A DNA stretch of 64,000 nt from Petralouisia muris (GCF_004793545.1 NZ_SRYA01000017.1:29284-93283); one strand, 5' to 3'. Positions 27,986-36,498 are shown, counted from the first letter of the stretch. A program made the numbers and translations. Notes: generated by a model from the sequence alone, not told the origin.

Positions 27986-28055
27986 GGTTATCATTTCGGC
28001 TCTGCCGATAATGATAACCCCCCTAGCATTTTTGTCAAGCCAAAAATGCGGGGGC
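27986..28055 (-). other. Origin of transfer (oriT) of IME1: two hairpins
   Basis: First an inverted repeat GGTTATCATT/AATGATAACC (27986-28019), overlapping a second hairpin with arms GCATTTTTG/CAAAAATGC (28026-28034 and 28041-28049), itself flanked by C and G runs. On the relaxase-coding strand this reads CCCCCGCA-arm-TGCTAGGGGGGTTATCAT. IME2 has the same layout with changed but still complementary arms. Location directly upstream of the relaxase supports an oriT. Confidence 0.75.
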
Positions 28056-28199
28056 CCTGCCGGGGGCTTGTTCAAGCGGGTGTATATCCAGCTTTTGCCT
28101 GTTATTTTGCCTGCCGGAGAAACCATCTGCCGCTGACCTGTATTCTGCCAAAGTAAAATACTGCGGATAAACATAAGTGCCAGCATGGTGTAAGCATAC

Positions 28200-28470
28200 T
28201 GCCTACAGGTGCAGGCATAAGTAACTGCATAATCTTCATAAGTACCGGCACAGGTGCAGGCACCTGTCTGTTTCCCCTAATTTGGGTGCGGGCAGAGTGC
28301 AGGCAGAGGTGCAGGCACTTTTCCCATTGATTCCCCTGTCATGGTGTAGTTTTGATGTAGGCTTTGCCCCAAATGATGCAGGAATGGTGTAGTATTTCAA
28401 AAAATGATGTAGGAACGGTGTAGAAAAAATCTACACCATTGCTACACCAAAACTACACCATTCCTGTCCT
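28200..28470. repeat. Direct and inverted short repeats between oriT and xis (IME1)
   Basis: Four copies of a GGTGCAGGCA-like word (28200-28320), then ATGATGYAGGAAYGGTGTAG twice, several GGTGTAG words, and inverted ACACCATT copies (28340-28465). No gene is present. The arrangement resembles an iteron or protein-binding array. The IME2 array at the same place has a different sequence. Confidence 0.7.
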
Positions 28471-28563
28471 GCCAAAGAAAAATTCCGGTTGATAACCGGA
28501 GAAGTCTGTGATACACTTATCTTGCGTGTAGGTATATCAAGACTCCGGTCTGATTGCCAATGG

Positions 28564-28582
28564 GGCAGCCGTTATGGCTGCC
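28564..28582 (-). terminator. Hairpin after the xis gene
   Basis: Perfect seven-base stem GGCAGCC/GGCTGCC with a five-base loop, immediately past the excisionase stop. No strong T-tract, so moderate confidence. Confidence 0.5.
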
Positions 28583-28587
28583 TCTTA

Positions 28588-28806
28588 TCATGTCCGGACA
28601 GTTTTTACTTCCGGGCGGTTCCGCAGGTCTTTCCCCTCATTTGCTGCCATAAACCTCTCCAGCACATCCCTGCGTATGATTGCTTTCCGTCCAATCCGCA
28701 GCACCGGGATTTTCTCCCATTCCACCAGTTTCCGCATGGTGTTCCTGCCAATGCCCGTATATTCGGACGCTTCCTCTATCGTCATTCCAATCTTAATCTC
28801 TGCCAT
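28588..28806 (-). CDS. Excisionase-type helix-turn-helix protein (IME1)
   Basis: 72 residues forming a MerR-like winged helix: MTIEEASEYTGIGRNTMRKL, then WEKIPVLRIGRKAIIRRDVLERFM. Such proteins direct tyrosine recombinases towards excision. It is transcribed divergently from the repressor and its promoter carries a TTGCATAATGCAA operator. Very similar to the IME2 protein at 53052. Confidence 0.85.
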   Translation of the reverse strand: MAEIKIGMTIEEASEYTGIGRNTMRKLVEWEKIPVLRIGRKAIIRRDVLERFMAANEGKDLRNRPEVKTVRT

Positions 28807-28897
28807 ACAAATATCCTCCCTCTTTTCCGATAACCTGTTTTTCCTGCATTTTCATTCCTGCTCATATCCGTATCCCCTTTCTTGTTGATTTACAATA

Positions 28898-28910
28898 TTG
28901 CATTATGCAA
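28898..28910. promoter_or_regulatory. Repressor operator O1 (IME1)
   Basis: Near-perfect 13-bp palindrome TTGCATTATGCAA, lying just downstream of the xis -10 box on the minus strand. Same site and position occur in IME2. Confidence 0.7.
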
Positions 28911-28923
28911 CGCTGTAAAATAC

Positions 28924-28952
28924 ATAATAAATAAATACGATGGTTTTGTCAA
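28924..28952 (-). promoter_or_regulatory. Promoter of the IME1 excisionase gene
   Basis: TTGACA (28947-28952 on the complement) and TATTAT (28924-28929) with 17 bases between, about 120 nt upstream of xis. The IME2 counterpart is TTGACA-17-TATAGT. Confidence 0.7.
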
Positions 28953-28975
28953 GTCCTTTTGCGGTTATTTCTATT

Positions 28976-28988
28976 TTGCATATTGCAA
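28976..28988. promoter_or_regulatory. Repressor operator O2 (IME1)
   Basis: TTGCATATTGCAA, with the same TTGCA/TGCAA half-sites, on the repressor side of the divergent region and about 100 nt before the repressor start. Confidence 0.6.
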
Positions 28989-29087
28989 TATCTGTTTTTG
29001 TGTGTTATTATAGTCTTGTAACAACGAAACAGATTTCCCTTTAACAGCTTATAACAAGCAGGGGGAACGCAGTGCAAGGAGGTCACG

Positions 29088-29702
29088 ATGGAGAAGAAAG
29101 AACTTCGCAGGACAATCGGTGAACGGGCGAAACAACGCCGCAAGTCGCTGAAACTCCCCCTCCAGTATGTTGCCGGACAGATGGACGTGAACAAGACCAC
29201 CATCCAGCGGTATGAGAATGGGAGCATTGACAACACAAAGAAACTGATTGTTGAGGGATTAGCGGATGCACTTCATGTATCAGCGGCATGGCTCCGGGGC
29301 GAAACAGAGGATATGGGGGCGGATATGTCGGACAGCAGGGATTTTAAGATTGAATCCGCCATGAGCCGGATAATGGGCGATTTCCCGCTTGACATGAAAG
29401 AGGAAGAAAGCGATTTCTCAAAGGATTTGCTGCTTTTGTTCCTTTATGAGTACCGTATGTTTAACCAGTCTTTTACCCATGCGGCTAAAGAGTATGGTAA
29501 GGGCGGGGATTTCAATGAGGCAATGTCAAAGGTCATGGGATTTGAATCTGAACAGGAGTTTAACAACGTCATGTTTCTGCGGGAGGTTATGCGTTTCATC
29601 AACAGCACGAGTGAAATCAGCGACATTGTAAGGGTGTATGCCAAACAGCCGGAACTTGCGAGGACGAGGCTGAAAAATCTTCTGAGTGAACATTCCTTGT
29701 GA
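29088..29702 (+). CDS. XRE/cI-like repressor (IME1)
   Basis: 204 residues. N-terminal helix-turn-helix (RAKQRRKSLKLPLQYVAGQM, NKTTIQRYENGSIDNTKKL) and a helical C-terminal domain without a recognisable LexA-type protease dyad. AAGGAGG lies six bases before the ATG. It is divergent from xis with TTGCA operators between and is followed by the integrase gene, so it probably keeps the element quiescent. Closely similar in pattern to the IME2 repressor. Confidence 0.85.
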   Translation: MEKKELRRTIGERAKQRRKSLKLPLQYVAGQMDVNKTTIQRYENGSIDNTKKLIVEGLADALHVSAAWLRGETEDMGADMSDSRDFKIESAMSRIMGDFPLDMKEEESDFSKDLLLLFLYEYRMFNQSFTHAAKEYGKGGDFNEAMSKVMGFESEQEFNNVMFLREVMRFINSTSEISDIVRVYAKQPELARTRLKNLLSEHSL

Positions 29703-29766
29703 CAGGGCAGCCGGAGTTTTGATATGCCTACACGCAAATAAGCATATCTATCAGTTCCGATTGCCA

Positions 29767-29785
29767 ACGCAATAACAGATTGCGT
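29767..29785 (+). promoter_or_regulatory. Hairpin before the integrase ribosome-binding site (IME1)
   Basis: Perfect seven-base arms ACGCAAT/ATTGCGT around AACAG, ending six bases before AAAGGAG. A related ACGCA/TGCGT hairpin precedes the IME2 integrase, and both are preceded by a shared ATCAGTTCYGAYTGCCA word. It may affect integrase translation or bind Xis/Int. Confidence 0.5.
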
Positions 29786-29805
29786 CTAGGAAAGGAGATT
29801 TTATT

Positions 29806-31104
29806 ATGGCAAAAGGTTCTGTAAGAAAAAAAGGAAAGAAATGGTACTACCGCTTTTATGTGGAGAATGAGAGCGGAAATCTGGTGCAGAAGGAGTACGC
29901 AGGAACAGAGAGCAAGTCAGAAACGGAGAAACTTCTCCGCAAGGCAATGGAGGATTACGAGGAAAAGAAGTTTGTGGCAAAGACGGAAAATATCACGCTG
30001 GGGGAAATGCTGGATATATGGCTGGAGGAAGAAGTAAAGCCCGGTACATTAAGCACTGGGACGCTGATTGCCTATACCACTACCGCCAGACAGATTAAGA
30101 AACATCCTATCGGACAGCGTAAGCTGAAAAGCATAACTGCCGACCATTTACAGGAGTATATTGATTTCCTGTCTTTTGGAGGAACAAGACCGGACGGAAC
30201 GGAGGCTCAGCCCATCAGTAAAAACTATATGCTCCAGTTTTCGGCAGTCCTGCGGGGCTCGTTCCGGTTTGCGGTATTCCCGAAACGCTATATTACTTTT
30301 AATCCCATGCAGTATGTACGCATGCGGGTAAAAAAGGAGGAAGTGGAACTGTTTGAGGGAAATGCGGAAAATGAGACAGACATCCCGACCATTACCCATG
30401 AGCAGTACACGGAGATAACGGATTATCTCCGTAAAAAAAGAAATCCGGCACTCCTGCCGGTGCAGATAGCCTATTATACTGGATTACGCATTGGCGAGGT
30501 ATGCGGGCTGGCATGGCAGGACATCAACCTTGAGGAACAGTATCTTACCGTCCGCCGGAGTATGCGTTACAATGCCACCCGCCACAAGATGGAAATCGGT
30601 GCAACCAAGCGGAAAAAAATCCGTACAGTGGACTTCTGCGACACACTGGCAGAGATACTAAAAAAAGCCAGAAAGCAACAGCACAGAGAGCGTTTCCAGT
30701 GTGGCGAAATGTATTTCCGCAATTACTATCAGAAAGTAATGGAAAAGGGAAGGACGCATTATGATCTGTATTCTTTGCAAAGTACGGAGGAGATACCGGA
30801 CGATTACGAAGAACTGTCTTTTGTATGTTTACGTCAGGATGGTTCCTATGAATCAACCGCAACCCTCTCCAATGTATGCAGGCTGATTCAGAAACACGTA
30901 GAGGGGCTTGAAAATTTCCACTTCCACCAGTTGCGGCACACCTATACGAGCAATCTGTTATCAAACGGGGCAGCCCCGAAAGATGTGCAGGAACTTCTGG
31001 GACACTCTGATGTAAGTACCACAATGAATGTTTATGCCCATGCCACCAGAGAGGCGAAACGGACTTCCGCAAGGCTTTTGGATAAGGTGGTGGGCGGTAA
31101 TTAA
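29806..31104 (+). CDS. Tyrosine site-specific integrase (IME1)
   Basis: 432 residues. N-terminal arm-binding and core-binding domains (GSVRKKGKKWYYRFYVENES near the start), and a catalytic domain with Arg in YYTGLRIGEVCGLAW, HFHQLRHTYTSNLL (His and Arg), His in LGHSDVSTTMNVYAHAT with the Tyr nucleophile. Start has AAAGGAG. It catalyses insertion and excision of IME1. Many stretches match the IME2 integrase, showing common ancestry. Confidence 0.93.
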   Translation: MAKGSVRKKGKKWYYRFYVENESGNLVQKEYAGTESKSETEKLLRKAMEDYEEKKFVAKTENITLGEMLDIWLEEEVKPGTLSTGTLIAYTTTARQIKKHPIGQRKLKSITADHLQEYIDFLSFGGTRPDGTEAQPISKNYMLQFSAVLRGSFRFAVFPKRYITFNPMQYVRMRVKKEEVELFEGNAENETDIPTITHEQYTEITDYLRKKRNPALLPVQIAYYTGLRIGEVCGLAWQDINLEEQYLTVRRSMRYNATRHKMEIGATKRKKIRTVDFCDTLAEILKKARKQQHRERFQCGEMYFRNYYQKVMEKGRTHYDLYSLQSTEEIPDDYEELSFVCLRQDGSYESTATLSNVCRLIQKHVEGLENFHFHQLRHTYTSNLLSNGAAPKDVQELLGHSDVSTTMNVYAHATREAKRTSARLLDKVVGGN

Positions 31105-31108
31105 AAAC

Positions 31109-31149
31109 TTTCCCTTGTTTTGGTCCTATGAGGGCAAAAACAAGGGAAA
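31109..31149. repeat. Inverted repeat after the IME1 integrase, candidate attachment site
   Basis: Thirteen-base perfect arms TTTCCCTTGTTTT/AAAACAAGGGAAA starting five bases after the integrase stop. The reverse complement closely matches the sequence after the IME2 integrase, including TTTTTGCCCT. It may be the element end, a terminator, or both. Confidence 0.55.
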
Positions 31150-31236
31150 ATGGTTGATTTGATGATGTAATGGGTTTGATAGATTGCGTAAAATGGGGAT
31201 TTTGGTAGGGAATGATAGTTTAATTAAAATTATTAT

Positions 31237-33591
31237 TTACGATGCACTGATTGTATCGACAATGGATATATCTTTCATTTTCTTGATTGGATTTCTTACT
31301 GCCAGAATTACTGCAATGACTACAACAACAATAATGATACCAAGTTCAACTAAGGGAACACTCCATGCATCGCCCCAGTGATAGGTTATAAGTTTGCTAA
31401 ATAAAATCTTGTTACAAACGATTCCCAAAATGCTGCCGCAGATAATACCTGCGATTGCGTAAGCAGATGCTTCGGCAACAATCATTTTAGCCAGTTGCCT
31501 GTTACTTAATCCGATAGCTCGAAAAGCTCCGTATTGCTTCATTTTTGCAGCTACACTCATGGCTATACTATTTATAATATTGCATAGCGTAATCAATGCA
31601 ATCAGTACCAAAAATCCATAGATGAAAAGACCAAAACAATAGTAAGCTCCACGGGTATTGTTATTACCCATTCGCTCATCAGAAAAAGTGTACTGTGAGC
31701 CTACCAAACTGTGAATATCCCTGACATCATTTTCTGTTGCATTTTTAGATAACTGTATGTCAATGATAGTATAATCGGTTTCTCCCGTTAATTTCCGAAA
31801 GGTATCTTCGGAACAAATTAGTTTTCCAACCCCTGGGCTATTGCTAAACGGACATTGCGATACCACACCGACAATCTCCAAATCTGCCTGACTTCCATTC
31901 AGATTTAAGGTAATGACATTGCCTGCCTCAATGTTGTTTTGTGAATCAAAGACGATAAGTCCTGTATTATTTTCACTTTGTGCTTTTTCCAAGCTGCCAG
32001 ACAAGAGATAATCCTTAGCCCAATCGAATTGCATATCTTCATAGGAAATAAGGTCAACAACTTTTTCCTCACCATTTACGATTACGGGAACATTGTAAGC
32101 GAACATTCGCCCATAAGCATTTTTTACGGCGGAATTTTGCCGCAATTCCTCAATATATTCAGCTTTTACCGAGCAGGTGTTTTCTGGGCTGATAACAGAT
32201 ATATCGGCAGTCCATGGCTGTAAAGGCGTCAATGTGTGATTCATAAAATCAATTGTCACTGAAAATGCAAGAAAGAGAATAATACTTACCGAAAAAGAGC
32301 CAATCATTAAAATAAAATTCTTTTTGCTTGCTTTCGCATGATGAATGCCAAGAGAAGTTTCTATCTTGAAAAATTTGGTATTCGCCGCTTTTTTTACAGG
32401 CTGCAGGTCATTTGCGTTTCCAAATACCGCTGCCAAAGGAGAAACTTTGGATGCTTTCTTAGCGGGAGAACGGGCAGCAAGGAGAACGGTCAGCAGACCG
32501 ACAACAATACCCGCTATAACACTTGGATAGCTTATGCTAAAAGCAGGCATACCGCCAAAAAATTCTGGACTAAGCTGCCGTAAAATAAAACACAATACCC
32601 AAACCAATACAATACCACCGGCAACGCCAAGCGGAATCGCAAAGCGACACCAATTCAAAGCCTCTTTGCGTACTAACCGCATAACTTGTTTCGGCGTTGT
32701 CCCTATGCAGCGCACCATTCCAAAAAACTCTGTTCTTTGTGCCACATTGCTGTTCATACTGCTTGTAATCATCAATACGCCTGCAATCAGAACAAGGATA
32801 AATAATATGGCAGCAACAGCATATACCTGTAACATAAAAGAATTGCTGCTCTGTCCTAACAGCCCAAGCAATTCTGTGTTTTCGGACACCTGCTCATCGG
32901 ATAATCCAAACTGCTGCTTAATCTCAGCTATGCTGCTCTGAATATTTCGGGTACTCTTAAATTTCAATAAGCGCATTGTGTAGTCAGCAGGATTACTGCT
33001 TGTCCCATCTGGGTAAATGGCACGAAAACTTTCCGTTGTCAAACATACACCATAAGAGTCTCTGCTCATAATTCCTACCGTGTTATTCATAAACCCCGAT
33101 ATTGTGTATGCTCTTTCGCTCCCATCAGGCATAGTGATAACAATTTGTTCTCCAATTTCTAAATGCAGCATATTTTTTGCATTATTTGTTACCAGTGCTT
33201 CGTCTCCGTTTGCAGGAAATGAGCCCTTATCCAATGCAGCAAAAATTTCAGTAACGGCACTTTCATTGCTTCCGCATACCGCTACATTTTTCCCCGACAA
33301 AGTGTAGCCTTGCCCACCCCGATAATTAAAAACTCCGTAATCGGCTGCGGCAGCTACCTCTGGGCGGGAAGCTATTAGCTTTGCATCTTCATCGCTTATG
33401 TTTCTTATTCCAATATGCCAATTTCCATTTTCCTGCTGTGCCTGCAAAATCTGTCCTCTGATAAACATATCTGCCATACCGAAAATAGCTGTTACCAGAA
33501 AGACCGCCAATACAATACAAATAATAGACATACTATTTTGCTTTCGGCGTACTTTTGCAGAAATAGGAACAAGGTCAAGATAACTTTTCAT
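31237..33591 (-). CDS. FtsX-family ABC transporter permease (antimicrobial-peptide type)
   Basis: About 784 residues with around ten membrane helices: one near the N-terminus (about 20-42), a large outside domain (to about 255), a group of helices at about 260-380, another near 425, a second outside domain, and three at the C-terminus. Two FtsX-like cores are present. The ATG at 33591 has GGAGG eight bases upstream; an ATG six bases earlier is too close to it. It overlaps the ATPase gene. With the upstream two-component system it resembles modules that sense and expel peptide antibiotics. The substrate is not evident. Confidence 0.85.
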   Translation of the reverse strand: MKSYLDLVPISAKVRRKQNSMSIICIVLAVFLVTAIFGMADMFIRGQILQAQQENGNWHIGIRNISDEDAKLIASRPEVAAAADYGVFNYRGGQGYTLSGKNVAVCGSNESAVTEIFAALDKGSFPANGDEALVTNNAKNMLHLEIGEQIVITMPDGSERAYTISGFMNNTVGIMSRDSYGVCLTTESFRAIYPDGTSSNPADYTMRLLKFKSTRNIQSSIAEIKQQFGLSDEQVSENTELLGLLGQSSNSFMLQVYAVAAILFILVLIAGVLMITSSMNSNVAQRTEFFGMVRCIGTTPKQVMRLVRKEALNWCRFAIPLGVAGGIVLVWVLCFILRQLSPEFFGGMPAFSISYPSVIAGIVVGLLTVLLAARSPAKKASKVSPLAAVFGNANDLQPVKKAANTKFFKIETSLGIHHAKASKKNFILMIGSFSVSIILFLAFSVTIDFMNHTLTPLQPWTADISVISPENTCSVKAEYIEELRQNSAVKNAYGRMFAYNVPVIVNGEEKVVDLISYEDMQFDWAKDYLLSGSLEKAQSENNTGLIVFDSQNNIEAGNVITLNLNGSQADLEIVGVVSQCPFSNSPGVGKLICSEDTFRKLTGETDYTIIDIQLSKNATENDVRDIHSLVGSQYTFSDERMGNNNTRGAYYCFGLFIYGFLVLIALITLCNIINSIAMSVAAKMKQYGAFRAIGLSNRQLAKMIVAEASAYAIAGIICGSILGIVCNKILFSKLITYHWGDAWSVPLVELGIIIVVVVIAVILAVRNPIKKMKDISIVDTISAS

Positions 33592-34270
33592 TCGCATTAC
33601 CTCCCAAGTCTGTCAGTACGCCGTCTATGACACGCAATACACGGTCAACCATAGAAGTAAGACTGTTGTTGTGCGTAATCATAAGAATTGTCTGTTGGTA
33701 ATGTCTGGATGCTTTTGTCAGCAAATCAATAACATCCTGGCTATTTTTGCTATCCAGATTGCCTGTCGGCTCGTCCGCAAGAATCAACTTTGGTTTTGTA
33801 ATCAATGCCCTGCCAATAGCGACACGCTGCTGCTGACCGCCAGAAAGCTGACTTGGCAAATGGTTTCTTCGGTCTGTTAAGCCAAGCAATTCTAATATTT
33901 CTTCTACATCAGAGGCTTTCGGTTTGCGGTAATCCAAAAGAAGCGGAAACACTATATTCTGTTCAACCGTCAATTCAGATACAAGCTGAAAAGACTGAAA
34001 AATAAAACCGATATTTCTCCTTCTGAAAATCGTGCGTTCCTCTTCTTTCATTGTAAAAAGATTATTTCCGTCCATCGTAATCACGCCAGAAGTAGGAACA
34101 TCCAATGCACCGATGCAGTTTAGTAGCGTGCTTTTTCCAGAGCCAGATTCACCGACGACAGCAACAAATTCTCCTTTTTCCAGAGAAAAGGACACATCTT
34201 TTAAGGCATCAACCTTTACCGCACCCGTTCCGTATGTTTTGCATAATTTTTGTACTTTCAATATTTCCAT
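33575..34270 (-). CDS. ABC transporter ATP-binding protein (MacB/LolD type)
   Basis: 231 residues with Walker A GESGSGKST, Q-loop IFQSFQLVSELTVEQN, signature LSGGQQQRVAIGRAL, Walker B LILADEPTGNLDS, H-loop ITHNN. The pattern is that of ATPases partnering FtsX-like permeases. It overlaps the permease start by about 17 nt. It powers the neighbouring permease. Confidence 0.92.
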   Translation of the reverse strand: MEILKVQKLCKTYGTGAVKVDALKDVSFSLEKGEFVAVVGESGSGKSTLLNCIGALDVPTSGVITMDGNNLFTMKEEERTIFRRRNIGFIFQSFQLVSELTVEQNIVFPLLLDYRKPKASDVEEILELLGLTDRRNHLPSQLSGGQQQRVAIGRALITKPKLILADEPTGNLDSKNSQDVIDLLTKASRHYQQTILMITHNNSLTSMVDRVLRVIDGVLTDLGGNANEKLS

Positions 34271-34336
34271 ATATTTAAGTACCTCCTTTCCCGATAAAGG
34301 ATAACACCTCGACCTTACAAGCAGATGAATTTGAGC

Positions 34337-35566
34337 TTACGATTCTGTAAGGAAAGACAATGTAAAGGTTGTTCCTTGTAATCGCTCACTTTGGACAGAA
34401 AGAATACCGCCTTGTCCCTCAACAATCGCCTTTGCTAATGGCAGTCCAAGTCCAATCCCTTGACTGTCTGAAGTGTTTTTACTTCGGTAAAACCTCTTAA
34501 ATATGTGGTGTATATCCTCCCCGGCAATACCATGTCCGTTATCTGTAATTAATATCCGAATCATAGCGGGAGTCCGCTCACACGATATAGTGATTTTCCC
34601 TCCCGAATCTGTATGGTCAAGTGCGTTTTTGACAATGTTGCCAATGGCTTCGCCCGTCCACTCAATATCGCAGTAAAGCATTTGTTCCAAGTCGCCATTT
34701 ATCACAATTTCTTTTTTTTCATTGTCTGCCCGTGTTGTCAATTCGTTGATTGCGTAATTGAGAATGTTGGGGATACTATAATTGGATTTTTCAAAACAGA
34801 TGCTGCCTGCATCTATTCTTGTGATTTTCAGCATTGATTGAATAAGCTGCTCAATCCTCTTTAATGCAGTTCCTATCTTAAAGGAAAATTCTCTGACCGT
34901 TTCGGGGTTATCTGGCTCATTCTCAATAATTTCCTGATACATCATGAGTGCCGATAGGGGCGTTTTTAATTGATGGGATATATCAGAAATTGCATTTTTA
35001 AGAAACTCCTTTGTCTTTTGTTCCGTATCATTTTTTGCTTGAAGCATAGTAGCCAGTTGGTCAACAGAAGCTAAGAGCTGATAAATATTTCCCTCATTGG
35101 ATTGCGGCAGGTGAACAGTATAGTTTCCATCTATATAATCCTTAATGATGTTTTCTGATTTCCTATACAGTCTTTCCCTGCGATACAAAAACAGCATTGT
35201 ACCCAAAAACAGAAGCAGCGTCCATAGTAATAACATCACAAACAGGGATGTCAGTGTTGAATTTTTAACATCAGAAACATAAGGTAAATTTTCTATATCT
35301 GTGTTGTTTGAAAGACCAATCTCGGCTAAAAACTTATTTCCTGTAGTGCCTGCATCCGTATTCATTAAGGCTGTTGCAATTACTTCCTTTGAAACTCCTT
35401 CTTCCAGTAAAGAAGTTGCAATCGCATTATCGTGTGTTAGAAACATTTCTTTTGCAGCCGCCGTTTGCGTGTCTATCACTGTTAAGCTTATCAGAAAAAG
35501 CAGAGGAATAAGAACAACAATGAAAATGCAATACCAACGGTTACGCTTATCATGTAATAGGCTCAT
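34337..35566 (-). CDS. Sensor histidine kinase of the ABC-associated two-component system
   Basis: About 409 residues. Two membrane helices (about 10-30 and 100-122) flank an outside loop of about 70 residues. A HAMP-like stretch leads to DISHQLKTPLSALMMYQE (phospho-His), NIVKNALDHT, DNGHGIAG and GIGLGLPLAKAIV. The ATG at 35566 overlaps the response-regulator stop as ATGA and has AGAGGTGG before it. It probably senses the ligand handled by the downstream ABC transporter. Confidence 0.9.
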   Translation of the reverse strand: MSLLHDKRNRWYCIFIVVLIPLLFLISLTVIDTQTAAAKEMFLTHDNAIATSLLEEGVSKEVIATALMNTDAGTTGNKFLAEIGLSNNTDIENLPYVSDVKNSTLTSLFVMLLLWTLLLFLGTMLFLYRRERLYRKSENIIKDYIDGNYTVHLPQSNEGNIYQLLASVDQLATMLQAKNDTEQKTKEFLKNAISDISHQLKTPLSALMMYQEIIENEPDNPETVREFSFKIGTALKRIEQLIQSMLKITRIDAGSICFEKSNYSIPNILNYAINELTTRADNEKKEIVINGDLEQMLYCDIEWTGEAIGNIVKNALDHTDSGGKITISCERTPAMIRILITDNGHGIAGEDIHHIFKRFYRSKNTSDSQGIGLGLPLAKAIVEGQGGILSVQSERLQGTTFTLSFLTES

Positions 35567-36264
35567 TCGTCCACCTCTTTCCATTGATAGCCAAATCCTC
35601 GGACTGTCAATAAATGCTCTGGATGTGATGGGTCTGTTTCTACTTTTTCACGCAGCCGCCGCACATAGACGGAAAGGGTGTTGTTGTCTACATAATCTCC
35701 TGTGCTGTCCCAGAGCTCGTCTAAAATAATATCTCTTGTTATGATACGGTTTGCATTCTTTACCAACAGGCATATTAAACGGTATTCTGCGGCTGTAAGC
35801 TCTAATGTCTTTCCCTTTAACAAGACACGGCTGCCTAAAAGGTCTATCTTAATATCGCCACATTCCATAACTGTTCCTGTCCCTTGATTTGACAATCCTG
35901 CCCGCCGCAGCAACGCTCGGATGCGTGAACATAGCTCGCCCAACTTAAACGGCTTTGTTATGTAGTCATCACCGCCGCAATCCAGACCACGGATAATGCT
36001 GACTTCTTCATCGGAAGCTGTCAGAAAAATAATTGGTATCTGGCTTCCGTTCTGTCGCACCTTTTCACATATCTCAAAACCTGTTCCGTCTGGCAATGTG
36101 ACATCAAGAATGAGCATATCGTATTTTTGTATCTCTGGTAAATAAGTCAAAGTTTCCTGCACAGAACGGACAAAATCGACATCAAAGCCATTTTTCTTTA
36201 GCGAATATTGCAGTCCGTCTATCAAACTTACATCATCTTCTAATAATAAAATTCTATTCTTCAT
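35563..36264 (-). CDS. OmpR-family response regulator
   Basis: 233 residues. Receiver with EDD pocket, Asp in MLILDVTLPDG, Lys in DDYITKPF; C-terminal winged helix ending in LLTVRGFGYQW. It overlaps the kinase gene by four bases. It likely activates its own operon or the ABC genes in response to the kinase. Confidence 0.92.
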   Translation of the reverse strand: MKNRILLLEDDVSLIDGLQYSLKKNGFDVDFVRSVQETLTYLPEIQKYDMLILDVTLPDGTGFEICEKVRQNGSQIPIIFLTASDEEVSIIRGLDCGGDDYITKPFKLGELCSRIRALLRRAGLSNQGTGTVMECGDIKIDLLGSRVLLKGKTLELTAAEYRLICLLVKNANRIITRDIILDELWDSTGDYVDNNTLSVYVRRLREKVETDPSHPEHLLTVRGFGYQWKEVDE

Positions 36265-36439
36265 AATTCGTTACCTTTCTCCGTTTATCAACGGGCTTTT
36301 TTGCCACTTTGGGAATAAGCCATACACGATTGATATTCATCGCGCCATCAATACGGTTTTCCTTACATAACCGTTGTACCCACCGAAGTGATACATTCCA
36401 TTTTTCTGCGGCTTCCTGTGCAGTCATATATTCAAACAT
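36254..36439 (-). CDS. Small helix-turn-helix protein leading the two-component operon
   Basis: 61 residues: MTAQEAAEKWNVSLRWVQRL is an excisionase/MerR-like helix-turn-helix followed by a wing (RIDGAMNINRVWLIPKVA) and a basic tail. AGGAGG lies before the ATG. It overlaps the response-regulator start by 11 bases. Such small HTH proteins often lead mobile two-component/ABC modules in Firmicutes. Its DNA target is unknown. Confidence 0.8.
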   Translation of the reverse strand: MFEYMTAQEAAEKWNVSLRWVQRLCKENRIDGAMNINRVWLIPKVAKKPVDKRRKVTNYEE

Positions 36440-36469
36440 TTTTTACCTCCTGCTGTGTACTGTATATAC

Positions 36470-36498
36470 ATTATAGCCGTTTAAACGAATTATATCAA
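36470..36498 (-). promoter_or_regulatory. Promoter of the HTH-two-component-ABC operon
   Basis: TTGATA, 17 bases, TATAAT on the minus strand, about 30 nt upstream of the small HTH gene. The spacer contains the 10-bp palindrome CGTTTAAACG (36478-36487), a possible operator. Confidence 0.75.

Larger units (their letters stand above)
26200..31150 (-). mobile_element. IME1: integrative mobilizable element (MobV relaxase, tyrosine integrase)
   Basis: A compact set of relaxase, oriT hairpins, direct-repeat array, excisionase, divergent repressor and integrase, in the same order as IME2 at 50.7-62.4 kb but without cargo between relaxase and the outer end. The integrase-side end is marked by a 13-bp-arm inverted repeat at 31109-31149. 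The opposite boundary cannot be fixed: no matching att sequence is seen before the pst operon. Confidence 0.7.
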
